Both the position numbers and the translations under genes were made by a program. Positions 46,801-58,526 of a stretch of 64,000 nucleotides of DNA are shown here, one piece after another. The stretch is from Gordionus sp. m RMFG-2023. Lineage: Eukaryota; Nematomorpha; Gordioida; Chordodea; Parachordodidae. The stretch covers positions 26,832,508 to 26,896,507 of the forward strand of contig NC_088776.1 in NCBI RefSeq assembly GCF_954871325.1. Reading direction: 5' to 3'. The notes under the pieces are model-generated. The model was given only the letters and a program-made list of their open reading frames with translations, ran no database searches and was not told where the DNA came from. How positions within the stretch are numbered: position 1 is the first letter of the stretch; each line of letters starts with the position of its first letter.

Positions 46801-46947
46801 TTTAGGACAAAATAGAGTTTGGTTCAACATATCCTGCGAAATTCCCTTCCCATAACCCTTTTATGACTCTTCTGAAAACTAATAAAAGTGATTTAGAAGC
46901 TTGTCTTCATTAATATTAATAATACCATCGTAATAAAATATATCAAC

Positions 46948-47142
46948 CTGTGTTTCGGTTAACTTCAATGATGATGAAAAATCTGCTCTCTCGGTTATGC
47001 TGAGGTACTGTTTTAGTCTAAATTTTTTTTCTAGAGCTAATAATTGTTGAGTTGTAAAAGGAGTTCTAGGCTTTCGATTTGGTTTATGTTTTTTTAAGGT
47101 ACATTTTTGGGGATCAAAATCTTTGGTTTTATAATCTAACAT
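46948..47142 (-). CDS. msx: Msx-class homeobox gene, exon with the N-terminal part of the homeodomain
   Basis: It reads [20 protein letters not shown] and [20 protein letters not shown], then [12 protein letters not shown]. This is the Msx-specific arm and helices 1-2 of the homeodomain ([10 protein letters not shown] is diagnostic of the class). The exon ends at 46948 after codon Q44; reading on into VDIFYYDG is intron. An ATG at 47142 opens the frame, but it sits in a good acceptor context (T-rich run, then AATGTTAG). The exon more likely starts at 47135, with phase 1, and earlier exons upstream encode the N-terminus, including the usual EH1 repressor motif. Those exons were not found in the window. 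Confidence 0.92.
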
Positions 47143-48735
47143 TAAAAAAAATATATAATATATAGATTCGATGTCTTAAAGAAATATGGAGTTTACGATG
47201 GTTTGAAAATTTTTCATTTCTAAATCATTTACTTAGTGCGATTCTAAATTTGATAAATCTGATTTGATCGAACTTTTATCCCAGTATGTATAAAATCCTA
47301 TTATTGTAAATTTTTGACAATTTAGCAGTCATAGGTTTATTTAACAACAGGAGCTCCTTATTCAAAAATATTGAAGAAAAACGACTTTTCAGCTCTTTTT
47401 CAAGAACTTTTTCCAATTTCATGAAATTTATATGTCATATTACTCAATGTCTAGGTTAGTGATTAAACTTGGTCTGATTTCTAGTTTATCTAGAAAGGTT
47501 TTATATAACTATTTAAACTATTCAACCGGGGAAAAACACAGGGGGTGAAATGGCATATGAAAGACCAACTGCATAGGAAAAATTATTAAACTCCAATAAC
47601 TATAAAAATAATTTAAAAAGATTGGAATTGCGGAATGTGCAATAAAGGTTATAACCATAGTAGTAAAAAAGGGAAAACTGGATAAAGCGCACCAAATGTC
47701 CCGAATGAGCACATTCAATATTGTGAAGATTAATTTTTTAAAAAATATTTATAATTTGTAAACAAGATGTGATTATTACAATAAAAATGAAAAATTTTGT
47801 GTTTTGTGTGTTAAATTTTATATTTGCTATATTACCCCGAAGAGCTTGCCATCTCACTCAGGGTTGTTGGTAAATAGTAAAAAGCACGACTTTCACTTAA
47901 CCCTAAATAGCGTCCACAGCATAAAAGATAGAAAGATCCTGTTTTTTTATTTTAAAGTCTAATGATATGGCTATCCAATGGTATAATTAGCTTTATCCTC
48001 TAAAATAAATTAGCATTTTATCATAAAAAAGCAAAACACTTGCCATATAGCCGGTCACTACTCTACATTTGCTAGAATACATTTCTAGTCAAATCAGATT
48101 TTCAAATTTAAAAATCATACTCAATATTGCAATATTTATTCAGAATCTTTATGGTTTTATATCTCAATTAGACAATTACACTGAAAAACATTTTTATGAA
48201 TATAATAATAGAGGAGACTTGGGGGAAATGGAATAGGTGGCACGTCATAATAGTCGGTGGCACGTTAGATTAAGTTATTTTATTTGAGAAATATTAAGTT
48301 TATAAATGGAAATTTAATTACAATATAGATAATTATGATATAAATGTGTGACAAATGAATTTTATCTCTATATCAGATGTTTATGATTTTATTACAATAC
48401 TAGCTGATAGCCAGTCAAGAATTACGGGTAATCAGAATTTTCTCTGTACGGATAAATAATAAATTTTTCCTTCATTTGAGGAGATGAAAAAATAATAGTC
48501 AGATGAAAGGTATAGATTATCCTTATTCTCATCCTTCCAAGATTTCTATAAATTTTTAGAGAAAAGACCAAATATATTATGAAAAATATGGAAAAAAAAT
48601 TATATGATTTGTGAGTTATGAATATGATATTTATCAATTCTTTTAAGAAATTTTCCACATCCAGACGTAATGGTTTTTGCTCTCTTACTTAGTATAAAAT
48701 CTACATTCTTCTCAAAGAATCATTTAAATGCTTTT
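47143..48735. other. Region 5' of the known Msx exons; no further exon recognised
   Basis: No EH1-like or other Msx N-terminal sequence was recognised on the minus strand. A GGGGTGAAATGGCAT block at about 47540 and ATTACCCCGAAG...GCCATCTCAC at 47830-47860 may be inverted ends of a small element. The segment at 48070-48130 is related to the MITE in the left arm. Confidence 0.4.
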
Positions 48736-48739
48736 AAAA

Positions 48740-49437
48740 CCTTCTTAAATACTCTTTTAAAAAAAGACCTGCCAAAATAGATTCGAATCAATCATGGGAG
48801 CAACCCAGATTATCTCACAAACACTGTAGTGGTATCCATCCCATTGCAATGGGCTATTTAGAAGATTATTAGCAAAAATAATTGCCAAGGGTCAAAACCA
48901 AGGTCTTAACTTATTAAGTATACTTATCAATTAGGATTTGGTGTTAAGGGAGAAGGCATAGCTTCACGTGCCATTTGTATTCCAAAATTCTTCTCCTAAC
49001 ATGGCTATTACCAAAGTAGACCTTAATAATGATTTCAATAGCAAATTTTGTGAACATTTCATAAATTCTTTTTATCCAAAATTTCCTGTTTATTCAAAAT
49101 TCCTAGAGACATACTGTAACATTAAAACTTCTTTATTCAGCCCACATGTCATAGATTCTGACAAAAGGATCCAGCAGGGGGAAAACTTCCTCGTTTATTT
49201 TACCTTAGTATTCATTATCACATCCATTATTTTAAATCTAAATTTGATTTGGATATAATTATTTGGCATCTTAATGATGGAACAATCTGTGATGCTCTTC
49301 CTAAAATAATTGGTTTTCAATTTCTTGAAGCCAATTTTAGAAGACTCATTCTTAATAAGTCCAAATCCGAAATCTGTTTCCATGATAACAATATACAAAA
49401 CCCTCATCTGTCAAAATTAAATTTTTTATTGAGTACA
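48740..49437 (+). mobile_element. Degraded reverse transcriptase of a retroelement
   Basis: The plus strand shows HPIAMGYLEDY (about 48840), GVKGEGIAS (near 48945), then AITKVDLNNDFNSKFCEHFI (49011 on), RIQQGENFL (about 49168) and a WHLNDGTICDAL segment near 49262 that corresponds to the YxDD region. This is the order of a non-LTR-like reverse transcriptase (RPIAVG, K.D..NAFNS, QQGDPLG, DDGT). It is old and interrupted in a few places. Fragments elsewhere in the window carry the flanking parts of the same kind of element. Confidence 0.7.
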
Positions 49438-49518
49438 TAAATAATAAAAATTAAAAAAAATAAGGAAATTAATATAATTTAAAAAAAAGTATACAAAGTA
49501 GATTAACAAAAAAAATGC

Positions 49519-49572
49519 ATTGCTGGGATTCGAACACAAAGCAATCAGCTTCGTAAGCAACGCTCTTCAAAG
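49519..49572 (-). repeat. Truncated tRNA-like sequence
   Basis: On the minus strand a perfect B box region (GTTCGAATCCC) follows a TTACGAA loop that looks like an ACG anticodon loop. The D arm and A box are absent and the stem pairs poorly. It shares a flank (GTGACACTGTGAC ... ACGGCTTTTAT) with the next copy. Confidence 0.5.
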
Positions 49573-49718
49573 TTGACGATTTTTTAAATATATTTTTAAA
49601 TTGTGACACTGTGACTATTACACGGCTTTTATATATATTATTATAGATAGATAGTTATATGTACTTAATTATTTTATCTTCTATTTAATTAATTTTGCCA
49701 GATTAAGTAAAAAAAAAT

Positions 49719-49797
49719 CTTTACTGGGATTCGAACCCCATGACCTTCACATTTGTGAGCGACGCTCCAAAGCTCTTGCCGATTAGGCCACAGACGC
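49719..49797 (-). repeat. tRNA-like sequence, probably SINE or tRNA pseudogene
   Basis: The minus strand has an A box (TGGCCTAATCGG, 49779-49790) and a B box (GGTTCGAATCC), spaced as in a tRNA gene. It ends before a T run that could stop RNA polymerase III. The anticodon stem and acceptor stem do not pair properly, so it is not a normal tRNA. With the copy at 49519 and its shared flank (49600-49660 like 49838-49910) it looks like a duplicated tRNA-derived unit. Confidence 0.6.
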
Positions 49798-49910
49798 TTC
49801 TAAAAAATCGTGAATTTTTAAAATATATTATAAATTGTGACACTGTGACAGTGACATTATAACTACGGCTTTTATTTATATTATTATTATAGATTATAGA
49901 TAGATATTAT

Positions 49911-51290
49911 TAGATATTTTTTTATTACATAATTTATAAGTTTAAGTAAAAAACATTAAAATAATACATAAAGAGCCAAATCAATCTATATAATAATTTT
50001 TATACATTGGACAGGCAAGTTAAACAAAATTTTTAAATAAATGAGCAGGCAGGTGCACCAAAACTTGCCCATTGCAGACCTCTAATCAGGATAACATCGG
50101 AAACAGCAGATCATAATGGATTTTACCTCTGCCAAAGAATCCTTTTATAAATGATATGCGTCTGCCACTTTTATTTTCCCATGCATTTACCATCAGAGGT
50201 CGCAAATGACAACATTTTAAGGTCCAATGGGAATATAGTTAACATCTCAAAGGACTTCCTTCCTAGTTCCTCTTTACTATTTTCTTTTTTAGACATCATT
50301 TTTTAAAATTCTTTATCCTTTTATTAATTTTGTCTTAGAAAAAAAATAGTTATATACCTTTCCCTTTTTATAATATATTATTATATAGGCTATATTTACT
50401 GAAATAAAGAAACAATTGAACAGAAATTTTTTTTATATATATTATATTTAAAAAATCAAAATATATAAAACTATATGGCGATTTGAGTTGATTCTAACAT
50501 TATAAAAGAGGATCCACTATTAATTTGAGAAATTTCTTATAAAAATATTTTATTTAATTAGACACAATCTAATTTTTTATCAACTAAATGATCCAACAAA
50601 TTATATATATGATAGATATAACTTGATAGATATAACTTGATAGATATAACTTGTACAACATTTTAGTTCTAAAATAAATGTTTTTCCAATCAAGAAATTC
50701 TAAGACTTATTATTAATACTATTAAAATACTATGATAATTTAATTATTCAGCTATAAAATAAATAAAAAAAACTAAGAGCTCGAACTCTTTAGGAAGCTA
50801 GTTCTTAGGATGTGAAAGATGACAATTCTCCAAATGACCCCATACTTGGGGTGAGATGGCAATAAATGGGATGAAATACTTCTAAATGATCTAGAAACTT
50901 AGTACCACTTTTAATATACAGCATGGAAAATAGAGAATCTCTTATAAATGTTTTTAAAGTTTAGTAATTCACTAATAAAATATACCTAAAAGATATAGAA
51001 CAAAAAAGGCTAAAAAACTCTTTTTGCCATTATTTTTTTATTGCGGAGCTCCCAATTCTAATAAGACATATAGTAGAAATATATATTTCAGGCCAAATTT
51101 TATTTATTTAGCTTAAATATTTATAAAGTTATCGATCTGGATTGCATAAAACAAATTTTTTATATATGTAGAAATAATTTTGTTTCTTAGTTAGATAATT
51201 TATGACCTGAATAATTTTTAATTCTAAAATAAATGATTGCTTGACTTTTAGGTGTAAATTGAGTTAGACTGATTATTTTAGTGTTCTTTT
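49911..51290. other. AT-rich spacer with small repeats
   Basis: A right end of the TTGCCCATTGCAGACCTCTA family lies at 50068-50087. A 14-bp unit GATAGATATAACTT repeats three times at 50612-50653. No gene recognised. Confidence 0.5.
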
Positions 51291-51292
51291 AA

Positions 51293-51715
51293 GAGGTCTG
51301 CAATGGGCGGATTTCTAGCCTACCTATGCCTACCCATATTTTAAACAGGTGTGAGCGGAGCGGTAAAAAATTTCATGGGCCTTTTGGGTAAAATTATTTT
51401 TTAAATGGGGCGAGATGTAAATTTAAAAATTTTTCAGCCAGAATAAACAGAACGAGCTTATATTATTAAATTTATTTTTTTATTTCATAATATTGCACAT
51501 TTTATAAAATTAAGTATAAATATAGTAAAATAAAATAAAATAAATAAAGAGCCACCAACCAATCAAATAATTTAAAATAGGTACAGGTTATGCAAATTTT
51601 TTAAAACAGTTAGCGGGTGAACGCGTGGATTTATTCTTAAACATGTGCGGGTGGGCTAGCGAAAAGAATGAACGGATGGATATTTGAGTTAAGCCCTGCA
51701 CATTGCAAACCTCCA
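51293..51715. mobile_element. MITE of the GAGGTCTGCAATGGGC family
   Basis: The left end GAGGTCTGCAATGGGCGG and the right end GCACATTGCAAACCTCC are inverted relatives. The interior is AT-rich with GGGC and GCGGGTG motifs. A right end of the same family is at 50068-50087. Confidence 0.7.
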
Positions 51716-52165
51716 GTCCCCTCCACTTTTTACGTTTAAAAACCCTGCAAAATAATTTTAAGGATATTTTTATTATGTAATGGTAAAGTTCTGTATCCTT
51801 TGGGCCCAATGTTTTAATTACTAGGACCTATTTGTTTATACCTATCATAATCATTTTTTTTATTTACGATGTAAGCAATAATACTTTTTAAAAATCGTCT
51901 AATTTTAGTCAAACTACAATAATGAATATACCAAATTCCATTATGAAAATTTAAGAAATAAAAAAAACGGTGACTCTATAAAAATATAAATGGAACTATA
52001 AATTTCCAAAAAGGATTCATGGGTTCTGATGGAATAGGTCTGATTTTGCCGCCTATACTTAAATGAAATTTAAAGTCCTCTTGACATATGTCCAAGAGAA
52101 AAGATAATGATTGGTAGTTTATTTAGAGTATTCACTTATTATTTTGTCTTGCAAGTACCAACAAT
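51716..52165. other. Spacer without recognised features
   Basis: No element ends or coding signals were seen. Confidence 0.4.
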
Positions 52166-52173
52166 ATGCGAAT

Positions 52174-52538
52174 TAGTGATTTGCATCGGGCCTAATTTTT
52201 CAAGCCCGGCCCAAAATTTTTTAAATATTTATTCGGCCAAGGCCGATTCCGAACAATTTTTTTTATTTTTCCCGAAAATCCCGACCCGAAATAAAAAGAA
52301 TTTGTCAAATTAATATTTTTTTAATTGCAAAAAAATATTTTACAAATAAAAAAATTAGCGCATTGTTTCTTGCAAGAATATAAAAAATATATCAATTTAT
52401 TTGACAAAATATAATGATGTCGTATTTAAACTTTTAAACCCCATCCGGCCTGACCATAAATATTTTAAAAATATACCGAAATTATTTTTTAAAGGGCTGA
52501 GGCCGGGTACAGACTGGGCCGTGATTTGCAGATCTCTA
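52174..52538. mobile_element. MITE of the TAGTGATTTGCA / GGCC family with perfect target duplication
   Basis: The left end TAGTGATTTGCATCGGGCC and the right end GGGCCGTGATTTGCAGATCTCTA are inverted relatives, with CAAGCCCGGCCC-type blocks inside. Identical ATGCGAAT flanks it at 52166-52173 and 52539-52546. Closest relative here is 23302-23474. Confidence 0.93.
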
Positions 52539-53052
52539 ATGCGAATTAACATTTTTTGGAAACGAAGGTGAAGTCCCACATTGAGGATTTAAAAGTATTG
52601 AATTAAAAGTTCTGATGATAAATTAAAATGCTTAATGATGTTTGGTATTCGGCTCTATTAAGAATATGGCTAATTGTTGAATTAATCTCCGCATTACTTA
52701 TATATCTGCCTTGATCATTTATGCAATTAAGACCATGTCTCCCTTTGGAATCAACTGAATTTACAGCTTATGCATGTATGTGGTTGATCACATTCAATTC
52801 GGTGGCTTATGGCAACTTTTAATTGTTCATCTGAAAAAAGGTTACCTAAGTTACGATTTGGTAATGGATTCTTAACCGCTATCAGCTTGTAATATTTAAA
52901 TATATTCTAAAGGGGATTTGATGAGAGTATTAAAGGAAATTTTTATTAAAGGTTCAAAAATTGATTGGTATGTTGAAACTGTGGATAAAATTAGCTTCTA
53001 AGGCCAAATTTAAAAGTTAATCTTTGGGAGTGATAATGTAAGATCTCATTCA

Positions 53053-54400
53053 GTAGCGTAGCCAGAATTATCCAAGGTGGAAATTATGAGAAATACTGGC
53101 TTCACCCCCAAACCCCTATTTACTCAGCCTTTGGCCTGGTGCCTATAAAAAATTATGAATAAATATTATTAATTCTTCCATGGTTATTAATATTTTGCTT
53201 TTAAAAATAGATATAATTTTAATATAATCGCCTTTAAAGTTGGCTGAACAGTTGTAAGCACTAAATCTTAAAGCTATGACAATGTTTCATGCATTATTAG
53301 GCCTAATGGGTGTATAACCAAGTACCAGTACAAAGGAAAAATTATTAGTAACAAAATTTTGGCTAACCTTACTATTAAACTGAAAGAATTTTTCAATTTT
53401 TCTGAAAATTTTATCAATGTTTCTTATTGATTATATTATTTTAATCCGTTTGGTAGAAAGGAAAAATTTATTCACGAAATAAGAAAAATGACCAAAATTA
53501 GCATAATGATTGAATGGAAAATATAAAAGATATCTGGTTTGCGCTAATATAGTACTCGACTAGTATTTAACTAATTCTTCAATCGATTTCCCCACCGACA
53601 ATGAGGTAACCAAATAAAATCTATATCACGTCTTAAGCGTGAAATCAATCAAACCTGGAAGCATTAACTTTGAAACTTATATCAATAATTAGTGCATACT
53701 TATTATATATGAGTCCGTTGATAGATTAAATAAAAACGCATTTCTGGAAAAATAAGTTAGTAAAAATTGCCAAGATTGGGATCATGCAAGAACAAACATT
53801 ATAAAAGCAATGAATATTTGAGTGAGCCCATATGTATCCAAATGAATTAGTAGCAGTAAAATATTATATGTTTATACCTGATTAGTACTTACCAATTCAC
53901 CAATCAAATTTTGCAGTCAATAGGTAATAACAGTTGTAAGCGAAATAAACAAATGGTACGCCTTAGGCTGAATCATAAATACCGGGTTTTAAATCGCGAT
54001 TCAAAAATAAAAAAATACATTAATGTTTCTTTTTTCCCGATTTAAAATATTTTTGAATCTTATGCTTCTATGATCTTTATAGATATTAGTTATTCTTTTC
54101 TGTTTAATTAATAGATATAGAAGTAAAATAGTGTAAATCTCATTATATTTTCAAAAATTTGATATGAATCTGAATCATATTAAGACGAAGTTCTAATAAG
54201 CATGAAGTTAGCCAAACTTTAGAAAGCACTAATTCTAAAGCTTAATAATATGTATATACATTTTAGTTTAATCTTCAATCCGTTTGGTAAGTATAAATAA
54301 AAATTTATTAGCAAAATATAAATATTCGTAACAAGATTAGATAGAACGAAGAATCTAAAAGTACCAAAGCAATAAATAAGTTACTATAATCATGATAAAA
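53053..54400 (+). repeat. Dispersed element with internal repeats, inverted relative to 39760-40665
   Basis: It starts with an hAT-like end CAGTAGCGTAGCCAG and a GCCTTTGGCCTGGTG block, the counterpart of GGCCAAAGGCCAGGC at 40573. The interior repeats blocks such as CGTTTGGTAGAAAGG (53448) and CGTTTGGTAAGTA (54281), and ACCAAAATTAGCATAATGA. No long open frame. Confidence 0.65.
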
Positions 54401-54449
54401 ATCAACTTTTTTGTCCTAATTTTAAAATATGAGACTGGATGTCCCTGGC

Positions 54450-54655
54450 TAGTGTTGTTAAATAGCTCAATTAAGATGATTTAAAATGAGGGTTACTCAA
54501 TATTCTAACAAAAAGTAAATTACTCAAGCTGAAAATTTTTCCCCATATGACAAGGGCTGACATCTATTGCCGCAATTTTGAGGCTTAGGTAATACTTCGG
54601 CTAAAATCTTGATTTCGTTTTTAAAATCGGGTAAATCGAGCCGTTTAACAAAGTA
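54450..54655. mobile_element. Decayed hAT-type MITE (TAGTGTTGTTAAA family)
   Basis: Left end TAGTGTTGTTAAATAGCTC and right end GAGCCGTTTAACAAAGTA, with GAGGCTTAGGTAATA in the middle as in 28464-28681. More diverged than the other copies. No clear target duplication. Confidence 0.7.
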
Positions 54656-55215
54656 ACTTTGTCTGTAGCTTTGATTCTCTTATAATTTAATAGCTATCAC
54701 ATAAAATAGTTAAATAACTTGTGGGATCCTTGGAAAATGTGATACCAAAATAAAATTGGATTGTTTATGATGGAATTTAAAACTATTATAATAGCTGATC
54801 CCCCCCCCCAAGCGAGATGGTGAGCTATTGATAAGTAAAGTATTACTAAAAATGAAAATAGAAATGGTCAAACGCTGACCCCATACAAACTAGAACCTCT
54901 TTGGGCTTGTTTTTAATTTAAATTATAATTTGTAAACAAATTTTTTGTGAAAGTTTGATTACGAAAATTTGATTATCAAATAAAATATGTTTATAGTATT
55001 GTTTATTCCTAAGAATTTTTCGCCAACTTTTTTAAATAGAAGAAATTTCTTAAATTATTTTATTTAGAAAATTGCTGGGGGGGGGTGGGGGGTCGTTATC
55101 AATTTTAAAGAAATAAAAGCGAATTTGTCTAGATATAAATATAAAAATTATATGATAACTAATTTTACTTTATCTTATTATCTTACATCTGGGGGGGGGG
55201 GGGAGGGAGGGTGGC
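54656..55215. other. Spacer with homopolymer G and C tracts
   Basis: C run near 54800, G-rich tracts at 55076-55093 and 55191-55210. Such runs mark the ends of some hAT copies in this window, but no paired end was found. Confidence 0.4.
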
Positions 55216-55216
55216 T

Positions 55217-55420
55217 CTATCCTTGTCTAAACCTCACTGCACTGTTCATCAAACGGGATGCCAAAAATGAAGACAGAGATATAAGGTTAAATGAATATAA
55301 ATATAAACCTCCTATTTTTGAGGGTAATTGTGAGAGACCCCAGTTAATATCTTTCAATTTAATATTTAAAATATTTTCTAATCTATTTAGAAAAACTTCA
55401 TGAAAACTAATATTTTCATA
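55217..55420 (-). mobile_element. Degraded retroelement fragment (post-reverse-transcriptase region)
   Basis: The minus strand reads LENILNIKLKDINWGLSQLP, then KIGGLYLYSFNLISLSSFLA and SRLMNSA. It matches the region after the reverse transcriptase in the same retroelement type (family pattern: W.QA.LP...GGLG.RS...LA..AFLAS). Orientation is opposite to the other fragments. Confidence 0.6.
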
Positions 55421-55599
55421 ACTTTTTAAAAAAGAAGATGATTTAAAAATATATAAATTTAAAAAAAACCTTGGTGCGATGATATTTTTTTTAGAATATC
55501 TTCCAACCCGATAAGCCCTTAAAAAACTTTTCCCCGAACACCTCATATTTGAGGAAACTTCTTAAAGATGACAGAAAAAGATTTATTTCCCTTTCATTA

Positions 55600-56990
55600 A
55601 ATAAGAAGCTTATTTTAGATTTAGCTTTATTTAGATTAGCCTATTTTAATTCACCTCTTAAAAAAGGTAGATTTGAGAGTGATGTCGGTTATACCTAAGT
55701 TAAGGAAGAATAAATTCTTAGTTAGTATAGAAAGTAGAAAAGAAAGATGCCTTTATTATCTTTCTTAAATTAATTAATAAATATTTGAAATAATAAATTT
55801 AATCAATATTCAAAGTTTTATATTTGGTTTTATATTTTAAAATATTTATTGTTTTTGAATGTGACCTTTCGTTTAAAGTATTCAAAAATATAACAGTTTT
55901 GTTTTGGCTTTTGAAACTCAAAACAAAAAATTATTTTATTTTTTTAAATTCAAGACTTTTTGTTTTTGTTTTTGTTTTTGAAATTTAAATTTATTTTTGC
56001 CTACAGTTCTACTCAGGCCTATTTCTTGATTTTTTGCCCTTCTATAAATATTTAATTTTATTTCACCGCCTCGCTTCTCCTCGACCTCTACTTTCCCCAT
56101 AGAAATCTACAACTTCTTTGTTCTCTCTCCTCCATTAACTTTAAGCTCGTTTTCTCTCCTTTTTACCTAATATTTACTTCCTTATAGATATTTTATTTAA
56201 CCTAATTCCCCAGGCCATTATACCCTTGGCCTCTTCCGAAATTCACATACTACTATCATCTTCATCTATCCCCTGTTTGAATTTATTCCCATATCAATTT
56301 AACATTGGATTGCTACAATAACTCCTTTTTATTCTAACCATGATCCACTTGAATATGAAATATTTGACTCATTTTACTGCTAGAACATCTCCCAAACATG
56401 ATAATTTTGTGAAAATATATATTCCTTAGGTATTTTGACGAATTTTTTAAACCAGAATAGGTGAAACATAAAGTATGGCACAAAAATCAAACATTTTTGC
56501 CTAAATGGAGACTTTTTTTATGACAACCAAATATATATGCGGTTAAAATATATTCTCGAGTTTAATACTTTTTAGGGTTACAACATCCATCTATAAACAA
56601 ATTTATTGAAATATTGAAATTTAATTAATAAATTTTTAGTTTTACCAACAGAATAGAACCCAAAACAGCCTTTTTCTCACTCTTCTTGAACTAAAATTGA
56701 CTACAAGGTGGTTCTGTCTCTACTTTTCTAAAATCAGTTTTATAAAGTTTTCAGGAGGTTATTATAGTATTCAAAGTTCCAAAATATGGGTTTGCATAAT
56801 ATAATTATACATCTAACATTTAAAAAAAATATTTGTCTTATCTTAATGTTTTCGCAAGGATAGCATGGTTTTTTCAAATTGTTCTCCTGAAATTGATCTG
56901 AGCTGAGTGAGAGCCCTATAATAATCAGGCAGCTATATGTAGAAAATATTTTACTCTTTTGTTAGATAGTTATAACATGTTTTGAACTTA
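55600..56990. other. Spacer, partly pyrimidine-rich
   Basis: A C/T-rich stretch at 56060-56330 and AT-rich remainder. No gene or element recognised. Confidence 0.4.
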
Positions 56991-56997
56991 TATCAAA

Positions 56998-57400
56998 AGG
57001 GTTCCGGTTCCGGATCCCATTCATAATATTATTAAGAAAGTGCTTCTGGCTCCGGTTCTTATTCTTAAAATTTTGAACTGAGTTCTAGGTTCTGATTCGG
57101 TTATTAAATTTGACGTCGAGTGTCTTAGGTTCTGATTCCAAATTCCATTAAAACAATAAATAAAAATATAATTTAAACAATAAATAAACCCCTTAAAATG
57201 AATCACATAACATTTTAAACTATATAATATAGTGTATAAATTACTTGTACTTTTCTGAAACCTATTCTAAAACTGGTTCCTGAAAATTTTTCTGTTTCTC
57301 ATAAATTAAATTTTAGAAGAGGGTTCCAGGTTTTACCCGTTTCTATATTCGCACCCTCCCCTTAAGAATCTTTCAGGTCCTGGTTCCGGTTCCAAACTCC
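56998..57400. mobile_element. MITE-like element with GGTTCCGGTTCC motifs
   Basis: Left part AGGGTTCCGGTTCCGGATCC, middle TTCTAGGTTCTGATTC-type repeats, right part GGGTTCCAGGTTTTACCCG then GCACCCT and GGTTCCGGTTCC near 57381. The ends are not sharply defined. Confidence 0.4.
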
Positions 57401-57599
57401 TGTAAGTTATAACTTATATAATTTTAAATTCTAAAATAAATAATCTACAGTCAAATTTTCAGTATAATTTTCTAAATTCCTGTGTTCTAAATCCAATATA
57501 TATGTTTATCAAAATCAAATATAATTTATATAAAATTATTTTAAATTAAAAATTTAGGTTACTTTACAATTCACAATTCATAAAAACCTTATATATTTT

Positions 57600-57760
57600 T
57601 TCAAAAATTATTGCTACAATTGGAAGGAGAGGGGGGGGGGGGGGTTATAATAGGAATATAATCTAAAATGTGTTTGGAATTATTTAAAGTGTCTCTAGCA
57701 TTTTTTGGAACATTGTCAACATAATTAACCTTCTGTACCATAGCTAGCATTCAAATCTCA
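57600..57760 (-). pseudogene. Small hAT transposase fragment
   Basis: The minus strand reads VQKVNYVDNVPKNARDTLNN and SKHILDYIP, clearly related to the segment near 4620-4700 (VPKAMDVLHHFKHILNYIP) of the DUF4371-type hAT remnant. A G run of about 13 bases follows on the plus-strand left side. Confidence 0.5.
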
Positions 57761-58338
57761 GGGGAGACCGGGGTAAAACAACTGGGATTTTTCATTTTTA
57801 CCAAATATTCTGTTAAATTAACAAAACAGTACAAATTATATATTTATATGTAGTCAAATCCCTCACCTACAAAATAAAAAAGTATAGCTCTCTATCTATA
57901 ATACTTTAGGAACTGTGATTAATATGTGAAGTGTGCCATTTTCGACATTTTATCCTATATAAGTGGGCAAACATCAGGGTAATGATTAAAATAAAATTAA
58001 ACATTTTATAGTGTAATTGAACAAAATATTGCAATTTTGACATCTATTCATCACTTTTAATATAAACTAATCAATACAATACCGGAATGGAAAAGATTAT
58101 ATCAAAAATAGCAAATTTTGAATGTGGCCATTTTAGTAACATCGTACATTTCAATTATTCTTTCTCTTGCGACTATTCATAAAATTTTATTCCAAATAAC
58201 CCGCAAACTATTTATTAATGTTCATTTTATAAAGGTATCTTTTTATATGATGTAAACATTAATATTTAAAATTTATCTCTTCACAGCTTAAATCACATAG
58301 AACATTTTAACCGTTTCACCCATAGCAACTTTACTCCA
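57757..58338. mobile_element. Possible MITE with GGGGTAAAACAAC / GTTACTCC-type ends
   Basis: Left end GGGGAGACCGGGGTAAAACA and right end ATAGCAACTTTACTCCAAGG are loosely inverted relatives. The interior is AT-rich with no frame. The pairing is partial. Confidence 0.35.
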
Positions 58339-58526
58339 AGGTGATTATTGTAAATCATCATTGCGTCACGCATATAATTCCCAATAAATTTTATTTTATA
58401 GCTATGGTTTTAAGGAACATGTTTACAAAATTTTAACTTCCGAACCTTGATATGCTTCACTAAAAGCTAAAAAAAACTAGAGGGTGATTTTTATAATTCT
58501 TAGGTAAAAAAACTGTCTGGCAAAAT

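Larger units (their letters stand above)
36785..46947 (-). other. Msx intron of about 10.2 kb at homeodomain position 44/45
   Basis: On the minus strand the intron starts with GTTGATA after codon CAG (Q44) and ends in TTGATAG before GTC (V45), phase 0. The donor is a weak match to the consensus but restores the homeodomain exactly. The intron holds MITEs, a dispersed repeat, a foldback-like family member, and a giant inverted repeat with two inserted elements. No other host exon was recognised in it. Confidence 0.85.

Noticed and set aside
47135-47142. ATG at 47142 as the start of the Msx protein
   Set aside because: Msx proteins have a longer N-terminus, and the ATG sits within a plausible splice acceptor (T run followed by AATGTTAG). 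It is kept only as the edge of the open frame.
49719-49797. A functional tRNA gene
   Set aside because: The A and B boxes are good, but acceptor and anticodon stems do not pair.
55125-55403. 92-codon plus-strand frame
   Set aside because: It overlaps the minus-strand retroelement fragment, begins in low-complexity sequence, contains a G-run-derived GGGGEGG stretch and has no family resemblance.
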